A stretch of 64,000 nucleotides of DNA from the NCBI RefSeq assembly GCF_003240565.2, contig NZ_CP117255.1, positions 2,418,001 to 2,482,000 on the forward strand, in the 5' to 3' direction. The notes below the pieces were generated by a model. The model searched no databases. It was not told the origin of the DNA and saw only the letters and a list, made by a program, of their open reading frames with translations. The position numbers and the translations under genes were made by a program. This DNA comes from Rhizobium tumorigenes. Lineage in GTDB: Bacteria; Pseudomonadota; Alphaproteobacteria; Rhizobiales; Rhizobiaceae. Shown in pieces: positions 26,136 through 35,292 of the stretch (position 1 is the stretch's first letter; each line of letters opens with the position of its first letter).

Positions 26136-28073
26136 TTGCAGAAACTGAATGGGAATTCCAAGCGTAAAGGCTTGAACTGGCGCACCGTATGTTCGGATAT
26201 TTGCGTGAAGACGGCCAGGGCGCTTGCCATTGGTGCGGTCGCCATCGCAGTTTCGACGCCGGTTTTCGTGGGTTCACCTTCACAGGCGGAAGGCGAGACG
26301 CGCAGCCTCAAGATCTACTACGTCCATACGGGCGAAAAGGCTGTGATCACCTACAAGCGCAATGGCAAGTTCGACCCGCGTGGTCTTGAGCAGCTCAACC
26401 GCATCCTGCGCGACTGGCGCAAGAACCAGCCGACCAAGATGAACCCCCGGCTTTTCGACCTGATCTGGGAAGTCTACCGCGAGAGCGGTTCGCATGAATT
26501 CATCAACGTCGTCTGTGGCTTCCGCTCGCCCGATACAAACGAGATGCTACGCACCCGCAATGCCCACACTGGCGTTGCGAAGAAGAGCCAGCACATGCTT
26601 GGCAACGCAATGGATTTCTACATTCCCGACGTCAAGCTCGCCAAGCTGCGCGAACTCGGCATGAAATTGCAGACCGGCGGCGTCGGCTACTATCCGACAT
26701 CGGGCTCGCCTTTCGTTCACATGGACGTCGGCGGCGTTCGCGCCTGGCCGCGCATGGATCGCCAGGATCTTGTCCGGCTGTTCCCGAACGGCAAGACGAT
26801 GCATATCCCGGCCGACGGCAAGCCGCTTCCAGGCTACGACCAGGCAGTCGCCGACTACAAGCGCCGCATGTCTTCAGACGATATCCAGGTTGCCAGCGTT
26901 TCGCCCACCAAGCATCGCGGCTTCTTCGCGACGCTGTTTGGCGGCGGCGGGGCTGACGAGGCCGAAGATAATTCCGATGCAGAATCCACGCCGACAAAGG
27001 CAGTGGCCACGACAACGTCCACGCCGCGCCAGCAGGCTCCGGCAGTCGTCCAGCCAACGGATGATGAGGAAGCACCTCAGACTGCCGTGGCGAGCCTCAA
27101 TGCGCCGATCCCGGCTGTCCGGCCTTCCTTCGGCAATCTGGCTGGTGGCAGCGATGTCGCTTCTGCGCTGGTCTCGCCAAACCATAGCGCCGCCCAGGAT
27201 GCGCTCTCCGCAGCTCTGCCGGCAAACGGCTCCTCATCCCTGCCGCAGTATACGGACCTGAGCTCGTTCAGCGTGCCTGTGCCATCGCTGCTTGGCCAGA
27301 GACGCGCACCCGGCGACGCCGAAATGCAGACGGCGTCCGCCGATCCGCTTAATTCGCAGGCCGACTCGCAGCTGTCTTCCGTTCCGGTTCCGGTGGAGCG
27401 TCCTGCGGTGGCTGAAAACCTTCTCGCTTCGGCGCAATCCGATACCGATGCCGAAGAAGACAATGCGGATGAAAATGCGTTGTCGCCTTCGGTCGTTGCC
27501 GCGCTCGAGCAGCATCGCAAGGACGAGGAAGTGCTGAATGCGCTTGCCGCAACGCCGATGCCGCCTGCAGCCCAGGCAATCGCCTCGGTGACGCCGCAGG
27601 TCGTTCCGACACAGCGGCCGGCTCAGCAGCGCCCGACGACGTCGGCACCGATGCAGATGGCGGCACTGGCTCCACAAACGAAGATAGCGCCGGCGACTAA
27701 CAATGTCCGCTTCTACGACGCCTTCGATGCACCGACCGCCGATGACAGCAATATCGCCGCAGGTATCCCGACAAAGGGCGGACGCCCCAGCAAGAAGGAC
27801 GCCGTTGTTGCAACGGCAGGCCGCGCCACCCTTCGCACTGAACCGAAGCTGACCGAAAAGATGGTCGAGCACTGGGCTCTCAGCAACGCCCGCCTCGAAA
27901 CCGCGAGCCGCCCGGTAAAGGCTCCGCGTTTCGTCAGCCAGCAGCTACGCGCCCAGCCGACCACCGTCTATACGGAAGGCTTCAAGCAGCAGACCGCTGC
28001 TATTGACCCCGAACGCTTCAACGGCTCCGCCGTCAACTTCCTGCCGGTCAAGAAATTCGACACGCTGCAATAG
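26136..28073 (+). CDS. DUF882/peptidase M15-like exported protein with long disordered tail
   Basis: 645 residues. A basic N-terminus and a hydrophobic segment (ALAIGAVAIAVSTPVFVG) give a signal peptide or anchor. Residues about 55-245 are the DUF882 (YcbK-like, M15 family) domain with the zinc-site pattern SQHMLGNAMDF and a later FVHMDVGG. Related enzymes cut peptidoglycan peptides. The remaining 400 residues are Ala/Pro/Ser/Thr-rich and probably unfolded. The start is a TTG at 26136, preceded by GGGGA; no in-frame ATG precedes the signal segment, and GTG at 26205 would truncate it. Single gene followed by a strong terminator. Confidence 0.87.
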   Translation: MQKLNGNSKRKGLNWRTVCSDICVKTARALAIGAVAIAVSTPVFVGSPSQAEGETRSLKIYYVHTGEKAVITYKRNGKFDPRGLEQLNRILRDWRKNQPTKMNPRLFDLIWEVYRESGSHEFINVVCGFRSPDTNEMLRTRNAHTGVAKKSQHMLGNAMDFYIPDVKLAKLRELGMKLQTGGVGYYPTSGSPFVHMDVGGVRAWPRMDRQDLVRLFPNGKTMHIPADGKPLPGYDQAVADYKRRMSSDDIQVASVSPTKHRGFFATLFGGGGADEAEDNSDAESTPTKAVATTTSTPRQQAPAVVQPTDDEEAPQTAVASLNAPIPAVRPSFGNLAGGSDVASALVSPNHSAAQDALSAALPANGSSSLPQYTDLSSFSVPVPSLLGQRRAPGDAEMQTASADPLNSQADSQLSSVPVPVERPAVAENLLASAQSDTDAEEDNADENALSPSVVAALEQHRKDEEVLNALAATPMPPAAQAIASVTPQVVPTQRPAQQRPTTSAPMQMAALAPQTKIAPATNNVRFYDAFDAPTADDSNIAAGIPTKGGRPSKKDAVVATAGRATLRTEPKLTEKMVEHWALSNARLETASRPVKAPRFVSQQLRAQPTTVYTEGFKQQTAAIDPERFNGSAVNFLPVKKFDTLQ

Positions 28074-28092
28074 CCATTACCCAAGCTTATAA

Positions 28093-28126
28093 AGAAAACC
28101 CGCCGGATCGCTTCGGCGGGTTTTCT
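28093..28126. terminator. Strong terminator between DUF882 gene and gapR
   Basis: A 13-base stem, AGAAAACCCGCCG/CGGCGGGTTTTCT around GATCGCTT, lies between converging genes. A and T runs on both sides allow use in either direction. Confidence 0.9.
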
Positions 28127-28168
28127 GTTTGAATGCTGAAGTGCTTTCTGGAGAAGGGCCCGAGTGGG

Positions 28169-28423
28169 CTATTCCATACCCAGTGCGGCCATGTAGGTCT
28201 GCAGGATGGTTTCTTCTTCCATGCGCTCGTTGGCGTCTTTCTTGCGGAGGCGGATGATGGTGCGGATGGCCTTGGTGTCGTAACCGCGGCCCTTGGCTTC
28301 GCCCATGACATCCTTGATATCGCCGCTGATGGCTGCCTTCTCTTCTTCCAGACGCTCGATGCGTTCGATGAACTGCTTCAGTTCGGCGGCCGCGACCGGC
28401 TCTGCGCCCATTACTTCACTCAT
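28169..28423 (-). CDS. gapR: GapR family (DUF2312) nucleoid-associated protein
   Basis: 84 residues, almost entirely helical: [38 protein letters not shown] followed by [22 protein letters not shown] and a short C-terminal helix. This is the DUF2312 pattern. In Caulobacter the family member GapR forms a clamp around overtwisted DNA ahead of replication and transcription and is essential. The function is transferred by family; the sequence shows the conserved [11 protein letters not shown] and RLRKKD segments. A terminator and its own promoter region suggest a single-gene unit. Confidence 0.93.
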   Translation of the reverse strand: MSEVMGAEPVAAAELKQFIERIERLEEEKAAISGDIKDVMGEAKGRGYDTKAIRTIIRLRKKDANERMEEETILQTYMAALGME

Positions 28424-28589
28424 GGATTTCTTTCCTCGCTAGACAGATGATGCGGGCCGTTAAACGCAAGCAGCTGGCCGACAGCCGTGTCGACGGCAGG
28501 TGCCGCTTGTTGGACGGACGGGTGGTTTGATCGCGGGATGACGTGCCGCGAACGGCGCTGGAGGTCAAGCCGATTTGGTAAAGGTTGAC

Positions 28590-28895
28590 CTATTCTTTTG
28601 GCTTGCTGGTTTCAAACGCGGCTTTTTGCACAGGCGTCGCCTCGATCTGGTGGAGGCTCTGCCACTCTTCGTAGGGCATGCCGTAGATGATCTCGCGCGA
28701 CTCTTCCTTGCTGAGCGGCACGCCGCGCTCATTGGCCGCCTCGCCATACCAGCGCGACAGGCAGTTTCGGCAGAAACCGGCAAGGTTCATGAGGTCGATG
28801 TTCTGGACGTCGCTGCGCTCGGCGAGATGAGCGACCAGCCTGCGAAAGGCGGCAGCTTCGAACTCGGTTTGCTGTTCCTTGCTGAGTTCGGTCAT
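28590..28895 (-). CDS. DUF1244 family protein
   Basis: 101 residues with the DUF1244 signature: FRRLVAHLAERSDVQNIDLMNLAGFCRNCLSRWY, then EIIYGMPYEEWQ. Cysteines in the GFCRNCLSRW segment could bind a metal. The family is conserved in proteobacteria and has no settled function. It starts nine bases after the N-formylglutamate amidohydrolase stop, so the two genes form an operon. On the plus strand AGGTCAA and TTGACCT, flanking its stop at 28562-28592, may terminate it. Confidence 0.9.
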   Translation of the reverse strand: MTELSKEQQTEFEAAAFRRLVAHLAERSDVQNIDLMNLAGFCRNCLSRWYGEAANERGVPLSKEESREIIYGMPYEEWQSLHQIEATPVQKAAFETSKPKE

Positions 28896-28904
28896 TTTGT
28901 CTCC

Positions 28905-29699
28905 TTAAGCCGTTGGATAGGGGCCGGTGCGTGACGGAAATACCTTATACTCGTGCAACGCAGGATCGGCATTCATGGCCGCGAAGATCGGTGCCAGCCG
29001 ATCGGCCCAGTCTGCAACGCCTTCGGCGTCGCCGATCAGGTCCTGGCGCACCTCCAGTAGAGTGTGCGGAATGCCGGTCACCATGCAGTGCCGGTAGAGC
29101 GTGTCACCGCGCAGCGCACCGTCATAGGGTTCGTTATCTCCGACAACCAGGCCTTCGGCCCGCAGCATGGAGAGCAGCGGCAGGACGGCGCGATCGTCGG
29201 TGTCCCAGAGGACCGCCGCATGCCAAGGACGCGGCACGCCCTTCCAGGCGGGCGTATAGGAATGCAGAGACAACACCAGCGGTGCCTTCCCGCTTTCAGC
29301 CGCCACACTGGCAATCACCTCTGCCAAGGCATCGTGATAGGGACGGTGATAGGTTGCAATGCGGTTCATCCATTCGGCGTCCGAAATCGGATGATTGCCG
29401 GGAATGATCGCGCCATCGGAGATTTTCATGATCAGCGTCGGATCGTCTTCGCCGCGATTGGGATCGATCAGCAATCGCGAAAAACCGCTGAGCACGGCGG
29501 GCACGCCCAGCATGCGCGACAGCCTCCGGCACAAATCCTCGACGCCGATGTCATAGGCAATATGCCGCTCGAAAGCAGCGGCCGGCAATCCGAGCTGATT
29601 GTAATGTGGCGGCAGCCGGTTCATGGCGTGATCGCCGAGGATCACCATGCCCCTGTCACGATTGCCGTCTATGATTTCGAAAGCGTTGAAGTCATGCAT
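28905..29699 (-). CDS. N-formylglutamate amidohydrolase family protein (first copy)
   Basis: 264 residues. The family hydrolyses N-formylglutamate or related formylated amino acids, at the end of one histidine-degradation route. The metal and active-site segments are visible: VILGDHAMNRLP, HIAYDIGVEDLCRRL, SRLLIDPNRGEDDPTLIMKISDG, YHRPYHDALAEVI and LVLSLHSYTP. No hut genes are nearby, so the natural substrate is open. A longer paralogue is at 61703-62602. It is followed at nine bases by the DUF1244 gene. Confidence 0.9.
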   Translation of the reverse strand: MHDFNAFEIIDGNRDRGMVILGDHAMNRLPPHYNQLGLPAAAFERHIAYDIGVEDLCRRLSRMLGVPAVLSGFSRLLIDPNRGEDDPTLIMKISDGAIIPGNHPISDAEWMNRIATYHRPYHDALAEVIASVAAESGKAPLVLSLHSYTPAWKGVPRPWHAAVLWDTDDRAVLPLLSMLRAEGLVVGDNEPYDGALRGDTLYRHCMVTGIPHTLLEVRQDLIGDAEGVADWADRLAPIFAAMNADPALHEYKVFPSRTGPYPTA

Positions 29700-29906
29700 G
29701 CGCGGGTGCTGCCAGCCTCATTTCGGTCCGCTGCTTGATCGCATGCAGGACGCCGAGGTGCAAGGTTTGCATGATATCGTGGCGGGTTTGGGGTTGCCGA
29801 TGACAATGGCGTGAACGAATATAATCGATTAGCATTGCGTTGACATTCCGGGGATGGCAGCGCAAGAAGACGGGAGAACGAATAATCATGGAGCCCATTG
29901 GAAGCA

Positions 29907-30383
29907 GTGTCCAGCCAAGTCGCGCCCAGTTTCGTTAAGCGGTCAAATCCGCTCGTCAAGCTCGCCCTTTTTGCCCTGGCCGCAGCCTCGCCGTTTATCC
30001 TGCCGAATGTTGCACTTGCGGATTTCCGCGTCTGCAACGGCACGCAAAACCTGGTCGGCGTAGCCATCGGCTACCGTGCAAAGCAGGGTTGGGTGACGGA
30101 AGGATGGTGGCAGGTCCCAGCCACCACATGCGCCACTCTGATCGAAGGTCCGTTGCAGTCACGTTATTATTATCTCTACGCCGAGGACGCTGCCCGTGGT
30201 GGCCGCTGGACTGGCGATGTGGAAATGTGCGTGGCTGAAAACGAGTTCAAGATCGAGGGCGTCAAGGACTGCTACGCACGCGGTCACCAGAAAATGGGAT
30301 TCAAGGAATACGACACGGGGAGGCAGGCGAGCTGGATGGTTCAGTTGTCCGACACCCCGGGAAGCCAAGAAAGCCAGAATTGA
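29907..30383 (+). CDS. DUF1036 family exported protein
   Basis: 158 residues from a GTG at 29907 with GGA just upstream; TTG at 29898 is an alternative. A signal peptide (LVKLALFALAAASPFILPNVALA) precedes a DUF1036 domain: DFRVCNGTQNLVGVAIGYRAKQGWVTEGWW, then LQSRYYYLYAEDAARGGRWTG and CYARGHQKMGF. Four cysteines in the mature part suggest disulfides. Function unknown. Its TGA overlaps the pyruvate kinase ATG by one base (TGATG), so the pair is translationally coupled although the exported protein has no clear link to glycolysis. Confidence 0.87.
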   Translation: MSSQVAPSFVKRSNPLVKLALFALAAASPFILPNVALADFRVCNGTQNLVGVAIGYRAKQGWVTEGWWQVPATTCATLIEGPLQSRYYYLYAEDAARGGRWTGDVEMCVAENEFKIEGVKDCYARGHQKMGFKEYDTGRQASWMVQLSDTPGSQESQN

Positions 30384-31822
30384 TGAAACGCAATAGAAAC
30401 GTCAAAATCCTCGCCACACTCGGTCCCGCTTCTTCTGACGAGGCGATGATCCAGAAGCTTCATGAAGCAGGCGCCGATCTGTTCCGCATCAACATGAGCC
30501 ATTCCAGCCATGAGATGATGCGCACGCTGGTGTCTCGCATCCGCGCCGTCGAAGCCCGCTGCGGCCGGCCGATCGGCATTCTCGCCGACTTGCAGGGACC
30601 AAAGCTGCGCGTCGGAAAATTCGCCGATACCAAGGTCACGCTCGTCCCAGGCCAGACCTTCACGCTCGACGGCAACGACACGCCGGGCGACAACAAGCGC
30701 GTCTTCCTGCCGCATCCTGAAATTCTGGAATCGGTGAAGGCCGGCGACCGCCTGCTGATCGACGACGGCAAGTTGCACCTGCGCGCTGAAACATGCGACG
30801 GCAAGACGATCGTCACCAAGGTCATTTCCGGCACCACCATTTCCGACCGCAAGGGTGTCAGCCTTCCCGATACCCTGCTGACGGCAGGCGTGCTTACCGA
30901 CAAGGACCGCGCCGATCTCGACGCCGTTCTCGCAGTCAACGATGTCGACTGGGTTGCCCTGTCGTTCATCCAGCGCCCGGAAGACCTCACGGAAGTCCGC
31001 GAGATCGCCCAGGGCCGCGTTGGCCTGATGTCGAAGATCGAAAAGCCGCAGGCTATGGAGCGGATCGACGAGATCATCGAACTCTCCGACGCTCTGATGG
31101 TTGCCCGTGGCGACCTTGGCGTCGAAATGCCGCTCGAAGCCGTTCCCGGCATCCAGAAGCAGCTCATCCGCGCCTGCCGCAAGGCCGGCAAGCCGGTCGT
31201 CGTCGCCACGCAGATGCTGGAATCGATGATTTCGGCTCCTGTCCCGACCCGCGCCGAAGTGTCGGACGTTGCCACCGCCGTCTTTGAAGGCGCCGATGCC
31301 GTCATGCTGTCGGCCGAATCTGCCTCCGGCGATTATCCCATCGAAGCCGTCGCCACCATGGCGTCGATTGCCCGCACCATCGAGCGCGAGCCGCATTATC
31401 CTGGCATCATCTATGCTCAGCGCCCTCAGCCTGAGGCAACCGGCGCCGACGCCATCTCGCTGGCCGCCCGCCAGATTGCCGAAACGCTGAAGCTGACAGC
31501 CATCGTCTGCTACACATCGTCCGGCGGCACAGGCCTGCGCACCTCCCGCGAGCGCCCGAACGTGCCGATCCTGGCACTCTCGCCAAGCGTCCAGACAGCC
31601 CGCCGCCTCTCCGTTGTCTGGGGCCTGCATTGCGTCGTCACCCACGATGCGACCGACCTCGACGACATGGTCAACCGCGCATGCCGCATCGTCGTTGCCG
31701 AAGATTTCGGCAAGCCCGGCGACCGCGTCATCATCTCGGCCGGCGTTCCGCTTGGAACACCGGGCGCCACCAACATGCTGCGTCTGGCCTATATCGGCTC
31801 GGACGGCCAGGGCGGCATCTGA
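30383..31822 (+). CDS. pyk: Pyruvate kinase
   Basis: 479 residues. The last enzyme of lower glycolysis, making pyruvate and ATP from phosphoenolpyruvate and ADP. Landmarks: KILATLGPASSDE and FRINMSHSSHEMM at the N-terminus, ADLQGPKLRVG, LSFIQRPEDL, the active-site block LMSKIEKPQAMERIDEII, MVARGDLGVEMP and the K/Mg-site loop PTRAEVSDVATAVFEGADAVMLSAES. The C-terminal allosteric domain is complete. Its start overlaps the DUF1036 stop by one base. Confidence 0.97.
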   Translation: MKRNRNVKILATLGPASSDEAMIQKLHEAGADLFRINMSHSSHEMMRTLVSRIRAVEARCGRPIGILADLQGPKLRVGKFADTKVTLVPGQTFTLDGNDTPGDNKRVFLPHPEILESVKAGDRLLIDDGKLHLRAETCDGKTIVTKVISGTTISDRKGVSLPDTLLTAGVLTDKDRADLDAVLAVNDVDWVALSFIQRPEDLTEVREIAQGRVGLMSKIEKPQAMERIDEIIELSDALMVARGDLGVEMPLEAVPGIQKQLIRACRKAGKPVVVATQMLESMISAPVPTRAEVSDVATAVFEGADAVMLSAESASGDYPIEAVATMASIARTIEREPHYPGIIYAQRPQPEATGADAISLAARQIAETLKLTAIVCYTSSGGTGLRTSRERPNVPILALSPSVQTARRLSVVWGLHCVVTHDATDLDDMVNRACRIVVAEDFGKPGDRVIISAGVPLGTPGATNMLRLAYIGSDGQGGI

Positions 31823-31843
31823 TCGATAGCCTCCGATAAAGAC

Positions 31844-31879
31844 AAGCCCGCTGCCTTGCAAAAAGGCGGCGGGCTTTTT
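31844..31879 (+). terminator. Terminator after pyruvate kinase
   Basis: AAGCCCGC-T-GCCTT pairs with AAGGC-G-GCGGGCTT, with TTTTTC following. It lies 22 bases after the pyk stop. Confidence 0.88.
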
Positions 31880-32034
31880 CGTGGCTGCGACCCGCCGACT
31901 TTCAAGGCTGCACCGGAGCCGTCACGGGTTGCACCGAAGCCAGAACATCATCATTGTACGGCTGCCATGAAGAGGCTCTAGGAGAGACGGCGGGGGGCTG
32001 CGCCGCAGCGCGACTTGCCAAACAGGAGAGAGAG

Positions 32035-34047
32035 ATGAGGAAAACCGCCAGGTTCGGTCTTTTGACCATTGCGGTAGTGGCGCTCAGCGCCGGTACGGCC
32101 TTCGCCGACTATCAGCTCAATATTCTGCACATCAACGACTTCCACTCCCGCGACGAGTCGATCAACAAATTCGACGCCACCTGCTCGGCAGACGAAGAGA
32201 GCAAGAACGAATGCTTCGGCGGCGCAGCCCGGCTGAAGACGGAAATCGACCTGCGCCGCAAGGCGCTTGCTGGTCAAAACGTCATCCTTCTCGACGCCGG
32301 CGACAATTTCCAGGGCTCGCTTTTTTACACGACCTACAAGGGCCAGGCAGAGGTGGAACTGCTGAATGCCATGAAGTTCGACGCGATGACCGTCGGCAAC
32401 CATGAATTCGACGATGGCGAAAGCGCACTGGCGCCGTTTCTCGACAAGGTCCAGTTCCCGGTACTCGGCGCCAACGTGCTGACCGATTCGGAATCGAAAC
32501 TCGGCGACCGCATCAAGAAATCAGTCGTGCTGGATGTCGGCGGACAGAAGATCGGCATCGTCGGCGTCGTAACAACGGATACGCCTGCCCTTGCCTCGCC
32601 CGGGCCGCACGTCAAGATCACCGATGACGCCCAGGCGATCAACGCCGAAGTCGACCTGTTGAAGTCGCAGGGCGTCAACAAGATCGTGGCGCTCACCCAT
32701 GTCGGCTACCACAGGGACCTGGACGCGATTGCCAAGATCCCCGGCGTCGACGTCGTCGTCGGTGGCCATTCGCACACCCTGCTGTCGAACACCGACCCGA
32801 AGGCGGAAGGCCCCTACCCGACCATGGTCGACAATCCCGGCGGCTACAAGGTCCCGGTCGTCACCGCCGCATCCTACAGCCGATATCTCGGCGACATCGT
32901 GATCACCTTCGACGACAACGGCGTCGTCAAGGAAGCCAAGGGTGACCCCATTCTGCTCGATTCCTCGGTGACCCCTGATCCGGCCATGCTGGCCCGGGTC
33001 CAGGAGTTGGCAAAGCCGATCGCCGAGGTTCGCAAGAAGGTCATCGGCAAGTCCGAAGGCCCCATCGAGGGCGCTCGCGAAGTCTGCCGGGCGCAGGAAT
33101 GCTCGATGGGCAATCTCGTCTCCGATGCGATGCTCGACCGCACCAAGGCGCAGGGAATCAGCATCGCCATCCAGAACGGCGGCGGCCTCCGGGCCTCCAT
33201 GCCATCGGGCGATCTGACGATGGGCGATGTCCTCACCGTGCTGCCCTTCCAGAACACTGTCGCCACCTTTCAACTGACAGGCGCCGACGTTGTCGCCGCA
33301 CTTGAAAACGGCCTTAGCCAGATCGCCGACGGCGCCGGCCGCTTTCCGCAGGTGTCCGGCATCAAATACACCTTCGACAAGACCGAGCCCGCCGGCAGCC
33401 GCGTCGTTTCGGTCGAAGTCATGGAGGGCGATCGCTACGTGCTGCTCGATCCGAAGAAGACCTACGGCGTCGTCTCCAACAACTACATGCGCTCCGGCGG
33501 TGACGGCTATACGGTGTTCTCGACAAACGGCCAGAATGCCTACGACTTCGGTCCCGATCTCGAGCAGGTCGTCGCCGACTACCTGGCGGCCCATAATCCC
33601 TACAAGCCTTACCTCGACGGCCGCGTGACGCAGGTCGCCGCCGCCTCGCCCAGCGCCCAGCCGGACGTGGTCAAGCCGACGGAAACTCAAATCGCTCCCT
33701 CTGGCGAGAAGCCGGCTGAAAAGCCGACGGTGGCAACCACGCCGACACCCGCGCCGATCACTCCGCCGCCTGCAGCGTCGACCACCACAGCGGCTTCACC
33801 GACACCGCCAGCACCGGCACCGGCACCGGCACCGGCGCCCGCCGCGAACCCGCCGGTTGCTGCAGAGCCAAGCGCCAAACCGAAGCTTCCGACGACCCAC
33901 GTGATTGCCGCCGGCGATACGCTCTGGGATCTGGCCCAGACGTTTTACGGCGATGGCACCGACTGGAAAAAGCTCGCCGCCGCAAACCGCAATGCGAGCC
34001 CACGCCGCCTCTTGGTCGGCCGCGAACTGCAGGTTCCGGCCAAATAA
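32035..34047 (+). CDS. 5'-nucleotidase/metallophosphatase with C-terminal LysM domain
   Basis: 670 residues. After a signal peptide (cleavage near AFA-DY) comes a calcineurin-like metallophosphatase domain with metal-ligand motifs ILHINDFHSR, LLDAGDNFQGS, MTVGNHEFDDGE and VVGGHSHT. A 5'-nucleotidase C-terminal substrate domain follows (IAIQNGGGLRASM, GDGYTVF). Then a Pro/Ala/Thr-rich linker at about 555-620 with a repeated Ala-Pro run, and a LysM domain (HVIAAGDTLWDLAQTFYG...LLVGRELQVP). The LysM should hold the enzyme on peptidoglycan in the periplasm. The start at 32035 follows AGGAGAGAG. The enzyme-plus-LysM arrangement is less common than plain UshA-like enzymes. Confidence 0.94.
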   Translation: MRKTARFGLLTIAVVALSAGTAFADYQLNILHINDFHSRDESINKFDATCSADEESKNECFGGAARLKTEIDLRRKALAGQNVILLDAGDNFQGSLFYTTYKGQAEVELLNAMKFDAMTVGNHEFDDGESALAPFLDKVQFPVLGANVLTDSESKLGDRIKKSVVLDVGGQKIGIVGVVTTDTPALASPGPHVKITDDAQAINAEVDLLKSQGVNKIVALTHVGYHRDLDAIAKIPGVDVVVGGHSHTLLSNTDPKAEGPYPTMVDNPGGYKVPVVTAASYSRYLGDIVITFDDNGVVKEAKGDPILLDSSVTPDPAMLARVQELAKPIAEVRKKVIGKSEGPIEGAREVCRAQECSMGNLVSDAMLDRTKAQGISIAIQNGGGLRASMPSGDLTMGDVLTVLPFQNTVATFQLTGADVVAALENGLSQIADGAGRFPQVSGIKYTFDKTEPAGSRVVSVEVMEGDRYVLLDPKKTYGVVSNNYMRSGGDGYTVFSTNGQNAYDFGPDLEQVVADYLAAHNPYKPYLDGRVTQVAAASPSAQPDVVKPTETQIAPSGEKPAEKPTVATTPTPAPITPPPAASTTTAASPTPPAPAPAPAPAPAANPPVAAEPSAKPKLPTTHVIAAGDTLWDLAQTFYGDGTDWKKLAAANRNASPRRLLVGRELQVPAK

Positions 34048-34070
34048 CGCCGTCGGGCCAACGCCAATCG

Positions 34071-34098
34071 CCGGTCCGGACTTTCCGGGCCGGTTTTT
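34071..34098 (+). terminator. Terminator after the 5'-nucleotidase gene
   Basis: CCGGTCCGGA and TCCGGGCCGG form a ten-base stem (one G-U pair) around CTT, followed by five Ts, 24 bases after the stop. Confidence 0.85.
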
Positions 34099-34172
34099 GT
34101 TTCTACATTTGAACCGATCCGCCGGGCCTGCGTAGAATAGATAACAATTTTTGAGATGAACGGACATTTTCC

Positions 34173-35207
34173 ATGACGATAGACGTTTCCGCCCTCCCGG
34201 CAGGCCACCCGACTGTATCGATCGGCAAAGTCGGCGTCCTGATCGTCAACCTCGGTACACCCGATGGCACCGATTACAAATCGATGCGCCGTTATCTGCG
34301 CGAGTTCCTGAGCGACAAGCGCGTCATCGAGTGGTCGCGCTTCCTCTGGTATCCAATCCTCTACGGCATCGTCCTCAACACCCGCCCCGGCAAGGTCGGC
34401 AAGGCTTACGAGCAGATCTGGAACAAGGATCTGAATGAGAGCTACCTGCGCACCTACACGCGCAACCAGGCAACCCGCCTCACCGAAGCGCTGAAGGACC
34501 TGCCCAACGTCACCGTCGACTGGGGCATGCGCTACGGCCAGCCATCGATCGCATCCCGCATCGACGCGCTGAAGGCTGCCGGCTGCGACCGCATCCTGCT
34601 TTTCCCGCTCTATCCTCAATATGCCGCCGCAACGACGGCGACCGTCAACGACAAGGCCTTCGAGACGCTGCTGAAGATGCGCTGGCAGCCGGCACTGCGC
34701 ACCGTGCCGCCCTATCACGACGACCCGGCCTACATCGAGGCTCTGGCGAACTCGGTGACCAACCATCTGGCAACGCTCGACTGGGAGCCGGAGATTATCA
34801 TCACGTCGTTCCACGGCATTCCGATGTCCTACTTCAAGAAGGGCGATCCCTACCACTGCGCCTGCATGAAGACCGCCCGGCTGCTGCGTGAACGGCTCGG
34901 TTTCTCCAAGGAAAAGCTGATGATCACCTTCCAGTCGCGCTTCGGTCCGGAGGAATGGCTGCAGCCCTACACCGACAAGACCGTCGAGCGGCTGGCCAAG
35001 GAAGGCGTCAAGCGAATTGCCGTCATGAACCCCGGCTTCGTCTCGGATTGTCTGGAGACACTGGAAGAAATCGCCGGAGAGGCAATGGAGATCTTCCATC
35101 ATGCCGGTGGCGAAAAATTCTCCCACATTCCATGCCTGAACGACAGCCCAGGCGGCGTCGCCGTGCTGGAAAAGGTCATCCGTCGTGAACTGCAGGGCTG
35201 GGCCTGA
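34173..35207 (+). CDS. hemH: Ferrochelatase
   Basis: 344 residues. It inserts ferrous iron into protoporphyrin IX to make heme, at the inner membrane. Landmarks: VLIVNLGTPDGTDYKSMRRYLREFLSD, MRYGQPSI, LFPLYPQYAAATTATV, the active-site ITSFHGIPMSY with His214, GDPYHCAC, and the C-terminal NPGFVSDCLETLEEI. The CxC of the YHCAC segment and nearby Cys may matter for iron-sulfur binding seen in some family members; that is an inference. Stand-alone gene with no other heme genes beside it. Confidence 0.97.
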   Translation: MTIDVSALPAGHPTVSIGKVGVLIVNLGTPDGTDYKSMRRYLREFLSDKRVIEWSRFLWYPILYGIVLNTRPGKVGKAYEQIWNKDLNESYLRTYTRNQATRLTEALKDLPNVTVDWGMRYGQPSIASRIDALKAAGCDRILLFPLYPQYAAATTATVNDKAFETLLKMRWQPALRTVPPYHDDPAYIEALANSVTNHLATLDWEPEIIITSFHGIPMSYFKKGDPYHCACMKTARLLRERLGFSKEKLMITFQSRFGPEEWLQPYTDKTVERLAKEGVKRIAVMNPGFVSDCLETLEEIAGEAMEIFHHAGGEKFSHIPCLNDSPGGVAVLEKVIRRELQGWA

Positions 35208-35292
35208 GGCTTGCAAGAGGTCAAGTTCATGCTTCGGGGACGCCTTGTCGGTCCATCTTATTCCCGTGGATCGGCAAGCGTCAACTCGATGA

